DNA from: Armatimonadota bacterium | GTDB lineage: Bacteria; Sysuimicrobiota; Sysuimicrobiia; Sysuimicrobiales; Humicultoraceae | NCBI GenBank assembly: GCA_031459855.1 | Contig: JAVKHP010000001.1 | Location: 1,612,429-1,676,428, forward strand | Length of the DNA stretch: 64,000 nucleotides | Direction of reading: 5' to 3' | Shown here: positions 1-8,169 of the stretch, in pieces | Position numbering within the stretch: the first letter of the stretch is position 1 | Layout of the letters: the number at the start of each line of letters is the position of its first letter | The notes under the pieces: generated by a model | Seen by the model: only the letters and a program-made list of their open reading frames with translations | What the model was told of the DNA's origin: nothing | Database searches by the model: none | Program-made: the position numbers and the translations under genes

Positions 1-1
1 G

Positions 2-1303
2 ACCGTCATGGTGGGGTACTGGAACCGGCCCGAGGAGACCGCGCACGCCCTGCGCGACGGCTGGCTCCACACCGGCGACCTCGGCTACCTCGACGCGGAC
101 GGCGACCTGGTCGTGGTGGACCGCCGTGACGACCTGATCGTCACCGGCGGCGAGAACGTCTATCCGTCGGAGGTGGAGGCGGTGCTGCGGGCCCATCCGG
201 CCGTGGCCGATGCGGGCGTGTTCGGGGTGCCCGACCCCGAATGGGGCCAGGTCGTGGCGGCGGCAGTGGTCGCGCGCCCCGGCGCGCAGGTGGACGTGGC
301 GGCGTTGCAGGCGTTCTGTGCCGCGCGGCTCGCCCGCTTCAAGGTGCCCCGTCGCATCTGGGTGGTGGACGATCTGCCGCGCTCGACCGGAGGGAAGCTG
401 GTGCGGCGCGCGCTGCCAGCGCAGGTACTCGCGACCTCTGTGCCTGCGGTTGGGGCAGGCGTTGCAAGCAGCGTAGGCGGCCGTGGCCTCCGCGCGGGGC
501 GCGCAGACACCGACGTTTGTCGGGCACAGGAGGTGGCAAGCGGCCGCGCCCACGGTGTGGCGTCGTCCGGGCGGACCGGTGCGCCCGATCTGGCGGCACC
601 GCCTGCGACCCGCCGCGCCTGGGTGCGGGACGCCTTCCACGCGATCGCGGGCCGCTACGACCTCCTCAACCACCTGCTGAGCGGTGGGGCGCACCTGCTG
701 TGGAAGCGCGCGGCGGTGCGGGCCGCAGGTCTGCAGCGGGGTGGCCGCGCGGTCGACGTGTGCTGCGGGACCGGAGATCTGCTGGTCGGGCTCGCCAGGG
801 TCAGCGGCCCCGGCGGCCGGGTCGTGGGCGTGGACTTCGCGCCCGCAATGGTGGCCGCGGCCCGCGCGCGCCTGACGCGCCGGCGGGCCACGGGCGCGGC
901 GGTCGTGCTGGCCGACGCCGAGGCCCTGCCGCTGCGCGACGGGGTGGTCGATGCCGCCACCATCGCCTTCGGCCTGCGCAACGTGGCCCGCCCCGCGCAG
1001 GCCCTGCGCGAGATGCACCGGGTGCTGCGCCCGGGCGGCCGGGTGGTGGTCCTGGAGTTCGGACAGCCCCAACCGGCCTGGTTTCGCGCGCTCTACGACC
1101 TCTTCTCCAGAACGGTCATCCCGCGGCTTGGCGGCTGGCTCTCGGGGCGGCCCGACGCCTACCGGTACCTCCACGACTCCATCCGGCAGTGGCCCGATCC
1201 GGAGCGGTTGAGCGACCTGCTCCGCGAGGCGGGGTTTGCCGACGTGCGCTTCCGACGACTGACCCGGGGGATCGCCGTCCTCCACGTTGCGACCAAGGCC
1301 TGA
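2..1303 (+). CDS. menE-menG: MenE (C-terminal part)-MenG fusion, 5' end outside window
   Basis: Two menaquinone enzymes share one uninterrupted frame that enters from upstream. Counting from the ATG at 8, residues 1-137 are the C-terminal part of an acyl-CoA ligase: TGDLG (22-26), the MenE-like DRRDDLIVTGGENVYP (38-53), and the catalytic Lys in STGGK (K130). After a low-complexity linker (about 140-204), residues 205-431 are a UbiE/MenG methyltransferase with SAM motif VDVCCGTGDL (249-258) and a GLRNV motif. MenE makes o-succinylbenzoyl-CoA; MenG methylates demethylmenaquinone. An AGGAGG at 528-533 overlapping an in-frame GTG leaves separate translation of MenG possible. Family calls are firm; a single fused polypeptide is an inference from the open frame. 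Confidence 0.85.
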   Translation, partial: TVMVGYWNRPEETAHALRDGWLHTGDLGYLDADGDLVVVDRRDDLIVTGGENVYPSEVEAVLRAHPAVADAGVFGVPDPEWGQVVAAAVVARPGAQVDVAALQAFCAARLARFKVPRRIWVVDDLPRSTGGKLVRRALPAQVLATSVPAVGAGVASSVGGRGLRAGRADTDVCRAQEVASGRAHGVASSGRTGAPDLAAPPATRRAWVRDAFHAIAGRYDLLNHLLSGGAHLLWKRAAVRAAGLQRGGRAVDVCCGTGDLLVGLARVSGPGGRVVGVDFAPAMVAAARARLTRRRATGAAVVLADAEALPLRDGVVDAATIAFGLRNVARPAQALREMHRVLRPGGRVVVLEFGQPQPAWFRALYDLFSRTVIPRLGGWLSGRPDAYRYLHDSIRQWPDPERLSDLLREAGFADVRFRRLTRGIAVLHVATKA

Positions 1304-1458
1304 CGCGCCCGGGTACGTGGTCTGCCAGGCGGCACGCGGCCACACGTCGTTCGGCCGGCGGGGCCCACTGCAGGCGGGGAGAGGGTTCGTGTCACCAGGC
1401 GCCGGGGCCGGCCGATGTGGAGCTGCGGAGCTTCGGTGGCCTTGCGACCGTCTGGCGC

Positions 1459-1914
1459 TCAGTGTCCCATCACCGCGGCCACCTTCAGCCGTCCGTGCTC
1501 GCGTGCCAGGCGCAGCGTGACGCGTCGCGGCACGATGAGCGTCGGTTTGTACCCCGTCCAGACGGTCATTTCGACCGATGCGCCGCGGCAGTAGGACGCG
1601 ACGCGTTCGAACCGCGCCTGCTGGAGGTAGGGCGAGAAGATGGCGCGCGCCGGCTCCGCGGGATGCTCCAGCGTCCGGGCATGGGCCGAGGTGGCGACGT
1701 GCGCGAACTCCTGCCAGGGTTGTCGGGCCCAGCTGCGGGTCAGCTGCGCCACGTAGCCCATCACCGCGCGCTCGGCCTCGTACGACGAGGGGCGCGCGCA
1801 GACGAGACCGGGCACGACGTCCGTTCGAAAGCCTAGCACCACCAGGGCAACGCACGCGCTCAGCCCCGCAGGTACCAGCGCATGCCGCCAGGTGGTCCGG
1901 TCCGTGCGCATCAT
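1459..1914 (-). CDS. membrane-anchored hypothetical protein
   Basis: A 151-residue protein I do not recognise. It starts Met-Met-Arg, then a single hydrophobic stretch at about residues 12-28 forms a signal anchor, followed by a soluble domain ending in a basic, beta-rich tail. It stands alone, convergent with the MenE-MenG gene. An upstream in-frame start at 2028 exists, but the added residues are low-complexity Gly/His/Thr, so the tandem ATGs at 1914 and 1911 are preferred. The soluble part resembles small secreted or lipoprotein-like domains only in general composition. Confidence 0.6.
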   Translation of the reverse strand: MMRTDRTTWRHALVPAGLSACVALVVLGFRTDVVPGLVCARPSSYEAERAVMGYVAQLTRSWARQPWQEFAHVATSAHARTLEHPAEPARAIFSPYLQQARFERVASYCRGASVEMTVWTGYKPTLIVPRRVTLRLAREHGRLKVAAVMGH

Positions 1915-2034
1915 GTGTCCCGCCGCCTCTGTGCCCGCGTGCCCGTGGGGGCTCGACGTGCAGCGAGTGGTCGGACGGCAGGCATACCCGCCTCCGTCGC
2001 CGTGCCCGCCCGTGGGGTGTGCCCTCACGCTCGG

Positions 2035-3120
2035 CTACAGAACCCGCACCTCCCGTGGCAGCCGGCTGAGGCGTTCGGGACCGGATGGGGTCACCACGAC
2101 GATCTCCTCCAGGCGTACGCCGAACTCGCCCTCCAGGTAGATCCCCGGCTCGACGCTGAAGACCATGCCAGCCTGCACGGGCATCTGGTTCGTGTGCGTC
2201 ACGGACGGCGGCTCGTGGCCGGTGATGCCGATCCCGTGGCCGGTTCGGTGCGTGAAGTGCTTGCCATAGCCCGCGGCCTCGATCACGCCGCGGGCCGCCC
2301 GATCGACCTCGGCGAGGGGCACGCCGGGGCGAATGACGTCCAGCGCTGCGCGCACCGCCTGCTCCACCACGGCGTGGATCTCACGGTAGCGCGGCGGCGG
2401 CTCGCCCAGGTAGGCCATGCGGGTGATGTCGGAGGCGTACCCGCCCAGCCGACCGCCCAGATCCACCAGCACCGGCTCGCCGGCCTGCAGCGGTCGCTCG
2501 GTGACGGCGTGGTGCGGGAAGGCGGAGTGCGGCCCTCCGGCGACGGTGGCGAACAGGACCTCGGGCACGCCCTGGGCACCGAACGCGTGCCGCACCGCAG
2601 CGGCCACGGCGACTTCGGTAACGCCCGGGCGGCACGCAGCGAACGCGGCGTCCACGGCGACGTCGGCCGTCGCCGCCGAGCGCCGCATGGCCTCGATCTC
2701 GTCGGGGCTCTTGATCATGCGCACCGGCGCCATCACCTCGGCACCCGACACGATGGTGGCGCCCGGCCAGCGCGCCTGCAGCAGCAGCAGGAAGTCGGCC
2801 CGCATCACGTCGCTCACGCACAGCCGCTCCACGGGACCGAGCCGGTCGGCGGCCTGGCGCAGGGCGTTGTCCGGGCCCTCCGCGTCGGTGTAGACCAGCA
2901 GGGGGACGTCGACGTGCGCGCGCGCCTGCCCGGCGTTCAGTTCGGGCACGACGAAGAGCGCGTCGGACTGGGTGAGGAACAGGTAGCAGGGCCGCTCGTC
3001 GGGGTGCGGCGAGTAGCCCAACGCGTAGAACAGGTCGTCCGACGGGGGCAGGGCCAGCACGTCCACGCCCGCCTGCTGCATCTGCGCCCGCACGCGCGCG
3101 ATCCGATCCGGGTGCTTCAT
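2035..3120 (-). CDS. M24 family Xaa-Pro peptidase
   Basis: A 361-residue metallopeptidase of the pita-bread fold, which removes N-terminal residues preceding proline. The N-terminal creatinase-like domain spans about residues 1-135 and the catalytic domain 140-361. The five expected dinuclear metal ligands are present: D220 (VDLGG), D231 (SDITR), H295 (GHGIG), E324 (VEPGIY) and E338 (RLEE). The ATG at 3120 follows AGGAGG about 9 bases upstream, which fixes the start. It has no signal peptide, so it should be cytoplasmic. The divergent neighbour is proline dehydrogenase, so proline freed from peptides could feed that enzyme. Confidence 0.93.
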   Translation of the reverse strand: MKHPDRIARVRAQMQQAGVDVLALPPSDDLFYALGYSPHPDERPCYLFLTQSDALFVVPELNAGQARAHVDVPLLVYTDAEGPDNALRQAADRLGPVERLCVSDVMRADFLLLLQARWPGATIVSGAEVMAPVRMIKSPDEIEAMRRSAATADVAVDAAFAACRPGVTEVAVAAAVRHAFGAQGVPEVLFATVAGGPHSAFPHHAVTERPLQAGEPVLVDLGGRLGGYASDITRMAYLGEPPPRYREIHAVVEQAVRAALDVIRPGVPLAEVDRAARGVIEAAGYGKHFTHRTGHGIGITGHEPPSVTHTNQMPVQAGMVFSVEPGIYLEGEFGVRLEEIVVVTPSGPERLSRLPREVRVL

Positions 3121-3451
3121 CGAACGCTTGCCTCCTGCGCCGGCGATCGACGGTCCCTCCGGTGTTTCGCGCCGGCCCGCGGTCTCTTCCTGCGGCCCGT
3201 GGAGCGCGATCCGTGCCCGGACGGCGAGGCGCAGGTGCCCGGTGCCCGCGCACGGGGCTGCAGGTGAGCCTGCCGACCGCCGTCTCCCGGGCACCGTGCG
3301 GTGTGCCCTGGACCCGGCAGCCGGTGCGGGGCAGGCCGCCAAGTCCACTGCCGACCGCTGTCTCCCGGGCGCGGAGGGCGCGCCTGGCGCCCTCTGGCGA
3401 GACTCCGATCGTCCCGGTACGATGGGGCGGGAGTGGCGCGCTGGAGGAGAC
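3121..3451. promoter_or_regulatory. divergent intergenic region between M24 peptidase and PRODH genes
   Basis: No gene is seen in these 331 bases. A 23-base direct repeat with one mismatch (starting CTGCCGACCGC) lies at 3270-3292 and 3348-3370, 78 bases apart. A perfect inverted repeat GAGGGCGC/GCGCCCTC with a 5-base loop lies at 3374-3394. A -10-like TACGAT at 3418-3423 precedes the GGAGGA ribosome site (3443-3448) of the proline dehydrogenase gene. Confidence 0.55.
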
Positions 3452-4381
3452 GTGGACACGGTCAGCCTCGTCCTGCGGCGGTCGATCCTGGCGGCATCGC
3501 ACAGCCCGCGGCTCGCCCGGTGGATGCGCCGGTACGGGATGCGCCTGGGCGCCAGGCGGTTCGTGGCGGGCGAGACGCTGGAGGAGTGCGTGGCGGTGTT
3601 GCACCGGCTCCAGCAGCAGGGCTTCAAGACCAACACGACGCTGCTGGGCGAGGCGGTGCGGGACGAGGGCACGGTCCGCCAGGTGGCCACAGAGTACCTG
3701 CGCGTGCTCGACCGGATACGACAGGAGGGCCTGCGCACGAACCTCTCGGTGAAGCTCACCCAGCTGGGCCTGGCGATCGCCGAGGACCTGGCGTACGAGA
3801 CGCTGGCGCGGCTGGTGGCACGGGCGGCCGAGCTCGGCAACTTCGTGCGCATCGACATGGAGGAGTCGAGGTGGGTCGAGCCGACCCTGGACATCTACCG
3901 GCGCCTGCGCGCTGCGGGCTTCGACAACGTGGGGGTGGTGCTGCAGGCCTACCTTTACCGCGCCGAGGCCGACCTGCGGGCGCTGCTGCCGTTGCGCCCG
4001 AATCTCAGGCTGGTCAAGGGCGCCTACCTGGAGCCGCCGCACGTGGCGTTCCCCCGCAAGGCCGACGTGGACCGCAACTACGTCCGGCTGATCGAGCTCG
4101 CCCTGCCGAGCGCAGGCTACACGGCCGTGGCGACCCACGACGAGCGCATGATCGAGCATGCGATCCGGTTCGCGCGCGCGCACGACATCGGCACCGACCG
4201 CTTCGAGTTCCAGATGCTCTACGGCGTGCGCCCCCAGCTGCAGCTCGACCTGGTGCGCCGCGGCTTCACGGTGCTGGTGGCGACACCGTACGGCACCGAC
4301 TGGTACCCCTACCTGATGCGCCGCCTGGCCGAGCGCCCTGCCAACGTGCTCTTCCTGCTACGGAACCTGCTGCGGCGTTGA
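3452..4381 (+). CDS. monofunctional proline dehydrogenase
   Basis: A 309-residue FAD enzyme oxidising proline to pyrroline-5-carboxylate, the first step of proline catabolism. Its length matches stand-alone PRODHs of Thermus and Bacillus rather than bifunctional PutA. Family motifs are seen along the barrel: RIDMEES, VVLQAYLYR, LVKGAYLEP, VATHDERMI, FQMLYGVRP and, near the end, YGTDWYPYLMRRLAERP. The GTG at 3452 is chosen because GGAGGA lies 3 to 8 bases before it. An upstream frame extension lacks homology. The M24 peptidase gene is divergent. No pyrroline-5-carboxylate dehydrogenase is in the window. Confidence 0.95.
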   Translation: MDTVSLVLRRSILAASHSPRLARWMRRYGMRLGARRFVAGETLEECVAVLHRLQQQGFKTNTTLLGEAVRDEGTVRQVATEYLRVLDRIRQEGLRTNLSVKLTQLGLAIAEDLAYETLARLVARAAELGNFVRIDMEESRWVEPTLDIYRRLRAAGFDNVGVVLQAYLYRAEADLRALLPLRPNLRLVKGAYLEPPHVAFPRKADVDRNYVRLIELALPSAGYTAVATHDERMIEHAIRFARAHDIGTDRFEFQMLYGVRPQLQLDLVRRGFTVLVATPYGTDWYPYLMRRLAERPANVLFLLRNLLRR

Positions 4382-4437
4382 CCGCACGACGCCGGGCAAG
4401 GCCTGCGGCGCGCGGCAGGACCCGCTGCGTCGTGCGG
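4382..4437 (+). other. stem-loop immediately after PRODH gene
   Basis: The arms CCGCACGACGC (4382-4392) and GCGTCGTGCGG (4427-4437) pair perfectly. The loop holds a smaller CCTGC/GCAGG stem. It begins next to the proline dehydrogenase stop codon and is not followed by a T run, so it is either a U-less terminator or an mRNA-protecting structure. Confidence 0.5.
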
Positions 4438-4453
4438 CGAATGCGCCGGGCCG

Positions 4454-5314
4454 ATGCCCCGCCGGTCGTCCACGCAAGCCCTGGTCCTCCCGACGGCGTC
4501 CCCGGTCTCCGCCCGGGTGCCCCCGGCGTTTCCCACGGGCGAAACCCTCGCGCAGGCCCGCCGGCGCGCGGCACGCATCGCCGCCGAGCTGGCCAGGCGC
4601 TACCCGATCACCCGGGTCCCGCTCCGCCACCGGACGCCGCTGCAGCTGCTGGTGGCCACGATCCTCTCGGCGCAGTGCACCGACGCCCAGGTGAACAAGG
4701 TCACGCCCGCGCTGTTCGCACGCTACCGCACGGCCGAGGACTTCGCCGCCGCCGACCTGTCCGAACTCGAGTCGTACATTCGCTCGACCGGCTTCTACCG
4801 CCAGAAGGCCCGCGCCATCCGGGAGATGGCCCGGGCGCTCCTGGCCCGCTTCGGCGGTCGGGTGCCCGACACGATGGAGGAGCTGCTGCAGCTGCCCGGG
4901 GTGGGGCGCAAGACGGCCAACGTCGTCCTGGGGGCAGCGTTTGGCCAGCCGGGCATGGTCGTCGACACCCATGTGCGGCGTATCGCCAAGCGCTGGGGCC
5001 TCACGACGCACGACGACCCCGCAAAGATCGAGCGCGACCTGATGGCGTTGCTCGACCCCGCCCAGTGGTCGGACTTCTCGCTGCGCGTGATCTACTTCGG
5101 CAGGGAGATCTGCAGCGCCAGGGCCCCCCGATGTGCAGGGTGCCCGCTCAGGCGCCTGTGCCCCTCGGCGCCGTACGCGGGCCGGCCGCCCTGGATGCAG
5201 GCCGGCCCACTGCGGGGACGGCGCGCAGGGCGGGGCGAAGGAAGGGATACGCCCGGCAGATCGTCCGCATCGGGCAGGTCGGGCAGCGAGGTCTCCGGGC
5301 GACGCAGACCGTAG
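4454..5314 (+). CDS. nth: endonuclease III (DNA glycosylase/AP lyase)
   Basis: A 286-residue base-excision repair enzyme removing oxidised pyrimidines. The helix-hairpin-helix LPGVGRKTANVV carries the catalytic Lys (K153), and D171 in VVDTHVRR is the catalytic Asp. The 4Fe-4S ligands are C220, C227, C230 and C236 with the family spacing C-x6-C-x2-C-x5-C. The roughly 25 N-terminal and 50 C-terminal residues exceed the family core. The tail is basic and low in complexity, and its coding sequence lies antisense to the MutY gene for 167 bases, so the tail may be a by-product of that overlap. The start lacks a clear ribosome site; later starts are possible. Confidence 0.93.
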   Translation: MPRRSSTQALVLPTASPVSARVPPAFPTGETLAQARRRAARIAAELARRYPITRVPLRHRTPLQLLVATILSAQCTDAQVNKVTPALFARYRTAEDFAAADLSELESYIRSTGFYRQKARAIREMARALLARFGGRVPDTMEELLQLPGVGRKTANVVLGAAFGQPGMVVDTHVRRIAKRWGLTTHDDPAKIERDLMALLDPAQWSDFSLRVIYFGREICSARAPRCAGCPLRRLCPSAPYAGRPPWMQAGPLRGRRAGRGEGRDTPGRSSASGRSGSEVSGRRRP

Positions 5315-5927
5315 CGCCCAGGTCCATGAGTGCCTGGTTGAAGTCGTAGGCCGCCTGCCGGGGCAGCAGTGCGCCGGCCAGCCGCCACAGCCACCCGTCG
5401 GGCTGCGGCGCCGGCCCGTAGAACACCCGCTGGAGGACCCTGCGCACGTTGACGTCCACCAGCGGCACGCGACGCCCGTAGGCGAACGCGAGGACCGCGC
5501 TCGCCGTGTACGGCCCGATGCCGTCAAGCCCCCGCAGGGTGTCTTCGTCGGCGGGGATCTTCCCGTCGAACCTGGCCACGACCTCGCGGGCGATCGCGTG
5601 CAGTCGCACCGGGCGGACGTTGTAGCCCAGCGGGTACCAGGCCTCGCGCACCTCATCCACCGAGGCCGCGGCCAGCGCGCGGATCGACGGGTAGGCGCGA
5701 AGGAACTCCCGGTACTTGGGGACGACGCGCGACACCTGCGTCTGCTGGAGCATGATCTCCGACACCAGGATGCGGTAGGGGTCGCGCGTACGTCGCCAGG
5801 GCAGGTCACGCTTGTGCTGCCGGTACCAGCGCAGCAGGCGCCGGACGAACGTCCGGCGGCGGCGCAGCGACGGAAGGCGGCGCGGTCCTACGCCTGCGCC
5901 ATCTCCTTCTGGCCGAAGCCTGCCCAC
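5148..5927 (-). CDS. mutY: adenine DNA glycosylase MutY, short form
   Basis: A 259-residue enzyme removing adenine mispaired with 8-oxoguanine. Catalytic E57 is in SEIMLQQTQV, the helix-hairpin-helix is LDGIGPYTASAVL with Tyr where endonuclease III has Lys, and D158 is in LVDVNVRR. The 4Fe-4S ligands are C208, C215, C218 and C224. It stops about 35 residues after the cluster, so it lacks the C-terminal NUDIX-like 8-oxoG recognition domain of typical MutY (about 350 residues). The GTG start at 5927 overlaps the 3' end of the DUF4383 gene by 40 bases with no clear ribosome site, which suggests translational coupling. Confidence 0.9.
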   Translation of the reverse strand: MGRLRPEGDGAGVGPRRLPSLRRRRTFVRRLLRWYRQHKRDLPWRRTRDPYRILVSEIMLQQTQVSRVVPKYREFLRAYPSIRALAAASVDEVREAWYPLGYNVRPVRLHAIAREVVARFDGKIPADEDTLRGLDGIGPYTASAVLAFAYGRRVPLVDVNVRRVLQRVFYGPAPQPDGWLWRLAGALLPRQAAYDFNQALMDLGATVCVARRPRCPTCPMRTICRAYPFLRPALRAVPAVGRPASRAAGPRTAPRGTGA

Positions 5928-6241
5928 AGACCGACGACGCCGAGCACCAGGTGGATCAGGTTGTAGAGGGTGCCCGTCGTGATCCCCAGCGCCGCCAGCG
6001 TGCCCGCGCTAACGAAGCCCAGCAGGCCCACCAGCGTGTAGATCACGCCGAAGACCTGCGCCCCGGTCTTCACCGACTTGTCGGTGAAGCCGAGGTAGGC
6101 CAGGATCACGCCGCTCACCAGGTGGACGAGGTTGTGCGTGGTGGTGAAGGTGAGGGTGAGGAAGCCACCGGGGATGAGGAACCCGAGGATGCCCAGGACG
6201 ATCAGGATGACTCCAACCCACTGGCAATAGGTCTTTGCCAT
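5888..6241 (-). CDS. DUF4383 membrane protein
   Basis: A 117-residue protein with four predicted membrane segments and the repeated pattern HNLVHLVSG...YNLIHLVLG that marks the DUF4383 family. Its function is unknown. The ATG at 6241 follows GGGAGG at suitable spacing. The 3' end overlaps the mutY start, so the two genes are probably co-transcribed. A -10-like TAGTAT on the same strand at 6276-6281 lies about 35 bases upstream of the start codon. Confidence 0.85.
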   Translation of the reverse strand: MAKTYCQWVGVILIVLGILGFLIPGGFLTLTFTTTHNLVHLVSGVILAYLGFTDKSVKTGAQVFGVIYTLVGLLGFVSAGTLAALGITTGTLYNLIHLVLGVVGLWAGFGQKEMAQA

Positions 6242-6434
6242 GGCCGGCCTCCCTTCGTCGTGGTAACTTGTTTGCATACTACTACACCGAAGAAGGCATT
6301 CCTGCACCACGCAGGTTCCTCTACCCGGGCGTTCCCCGGCAGACCATGGACGTGCCGCCGGCGCGCCGGCAGCCGCAGGAGACCCCAGGTGCCGAGGTGA
6401 AGCCATCGACGACAACGCTCGAGGTGATCTCGCC

Positions 6435-8051
6435 ATGCCACACAGCCGTTCGATCGTCGTCGCCCGCCGCGGTATGGTCGCGTCGGGCCATCCCCTGGCG
6501 TCGGCCGCGGGCTTGCAGGTCCTGGCGGCGGGAGGCAACGCCTTCGACGCGGCCGTGGCCGTGGCGGGGGTCCTGGGCGTGGCGCAACCGATGATGAGCG
6601 GCGTGGGCGGCGACACGTTCATGGTGGTCTTCAGCCGCCGCGAGAACCGGGTATGGGCGATGAACGCCAGCGGCCCTGCTCCGGCCGGCGCGACGCGCGA
6701 CTTCTTCATAACGCGGGGGTACACGAAGATGCCGCTGCGGGGGATGCTCTCGCCCTCGGTGCCCGGCGCGGTGAAGGCCATGGAAGTCTGCCTGCAGCGC
6801 TGGGGGAGCGGCAGGTTCACGTTGGGCAAACTCCTGGAGCCAGCGATCCGGTATGCCGAGGAGGGTGTGCCCGTCGCGCGGCGGGTCGCCCACTGGATCC
6901 GCGAGGCCGAGCCGGTCCTGGCGCAGTATCCCTCCTCGGCCAGGATCTTCCTGCCCGACGGACGACCGCCCCAGGAGGGCGACGTGCTGGTCCAGCGCGA
7001 CCTGGGCAGGACGTTGCGGCAGATCGCCGATGGCGGTGCCGACGCGTTCTACAACGGGCCCATCGCCCGCGCGATCGGCGAGTACAGCCAGACCCACGGC
7101 GGGCTGCTCTCGGCCGACGACCTGGCCGGCTACGACGTCGAGGTGACCGACCCCGTCTCGACGACCTACCGCGGGGTCACGGTGTACACCACGCCCCCGC
7201 CGTCCCAGGGGTTCCTCCTGCTGGAGATGCTGAACATCCTCGAAGAGATGCCGCCGGTGCCGTGGGGTTCGGCCGACTGGGTGCACCGCGGCGTGGAGGC
7301 CAAGAAGCTCGCGTTCGCCGACCGGCTGGCCTATGTGGGAGATCCCCGTTTCGTGACGAACCCGCTGGGTGTCCTGCTCAGCAAGGACTACGCCGCGCGG
7401 CGGCGGCGCGACCTCGACATGACCCGTGCGGCCGACGTGCCGGCGGGCGGGCTCACCGAGGTGACCGGCGACACCACGTTCTTCTGCACGGCCGACGTCG
7501 AGGGCAACATGGTGGCGTACATCACGAGCCTCTCGGCATCGTTCGGATGCGGCGAGGTGGTCGAAGGCACCGGCATCATGCTCAACAACCGCGCCGGTCG
7601 CGGCTTCTCCCTGGAGGCGGGTCACCCCAACTGCATCGCGCCCGGCAAGCGCACGATGCACACGCTCTGCCCCTACCTGGCCACCCGGGACGGGGCCCCA
7701 TGGCTGGTCTGGGGCACGCCGGGCGGCGACGCGCAGCCCCAGTGGAACCTGCAGATCTTCCAGAACCTGGTGGACGCGGGGATGGAGCTCCAGGCCGCGA
7801 TCGAGGCGCCCCGGTGGCACAGCTTCCCGGGCACCGATCCGGCCACCGTGGAGCAGCCGTTCGAGCTGCGCATCGAGGAGGGCTATCCGGCCGAGACGCT
7901 GACCGAACTCGCGCGCCGCGGCCACCGGCTCAAGCCGATGGGCGAGATGGAAGGCGGTGGCGGCGCGCAGGCGATCGTGGCCGACCGCGTACGCGGCATC
8001 TACCTGGGAGCCTCGGACCCGCGCGTGGACGGCTGCGCGATCGGCCTGTAG
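6435..8051 (+). CDS. ggt: gamma-glutamyltransferase-family hydrolase
   Basis: A 538-residue Ntn-hydrolase that should autocleave before Thr347 (GDTTFF) to give a large and a small subunit. Family signatures are the early VASGHPLAS and AAGGNAFDAA, SGVGGD, and the late PGKRTMHTLCPYL and WGTPGGD. The family transfers or hydrolyses gamma-glutamyl groups, as in glutathione breakdown. No signal peptide is visible, whereas classical GGT is periplasmic, so a cytoplasmic acylase-type role is possible. The gene is divergent from DUF4383 and convergent with the DUF3048 gene. Confidence 0.9.
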   Translation: MPHSRSIVVARRGMVASGHPLASAAGLQVLAAGGNAFDAAVAVAGVLGVAQPMMSGVGGDTFMVVFSRRENRVWAMNASGPAPAGATRDFFITRGYTKMPLRGMLSPSVPGAVKAMEVCLQRWGSGRFTLGKLLEPAIRYAEEGVPVARRVAHWIREAEPVLAQYPSSARIFLPDGRPPQEGDVLVQRDLGRTLRQIADGGADAFYNGPIARAIGEYSQTHGGLLSADDLAGYDVEVTDPVSTTYRGVTVYTTPPPSQGFLLLEMLNILEEMPPVPWGSADWVHRGVEAKKLAFADRLAYVGDPRFVTNPLGVLLSKDYAARRRRDLDMTRAADVPAGGLTEVTGDTTFFCTADVEGNMVAYITSLSASFGCGEVVEGTGIMLNNRAGRGFSLEAGHPNCIAPGKRTMHTLCPYLATRDGAPWLVWGTPGGDAQPQWNLQIFQNLVDAGMELQAAIEAPRWHSFPGTDPATVEQPFELRIEEGYPAETLTELARRGHRLKPMGEMEGGGGAQAIVADRVRGIYLGASDPRVDGCAIGL

Positions 8052-8169
8052 CCCCGAGCGGCAGGAGCGCCGGCGCCGGGATTTTGGCGGCCCGCGTACA
8101 CGGCAGCCGGACGGACACCCGGTGCATGGGAGAGGTCGGCGCCGGACCCCGGCGGCGGTCTGCGGCCGA

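Noticed and set aside
4382-4437. Calling the stem-loop after PRODH an intrinsic terminator
   Set aside because: There is no T run after it; listed as a structure only.
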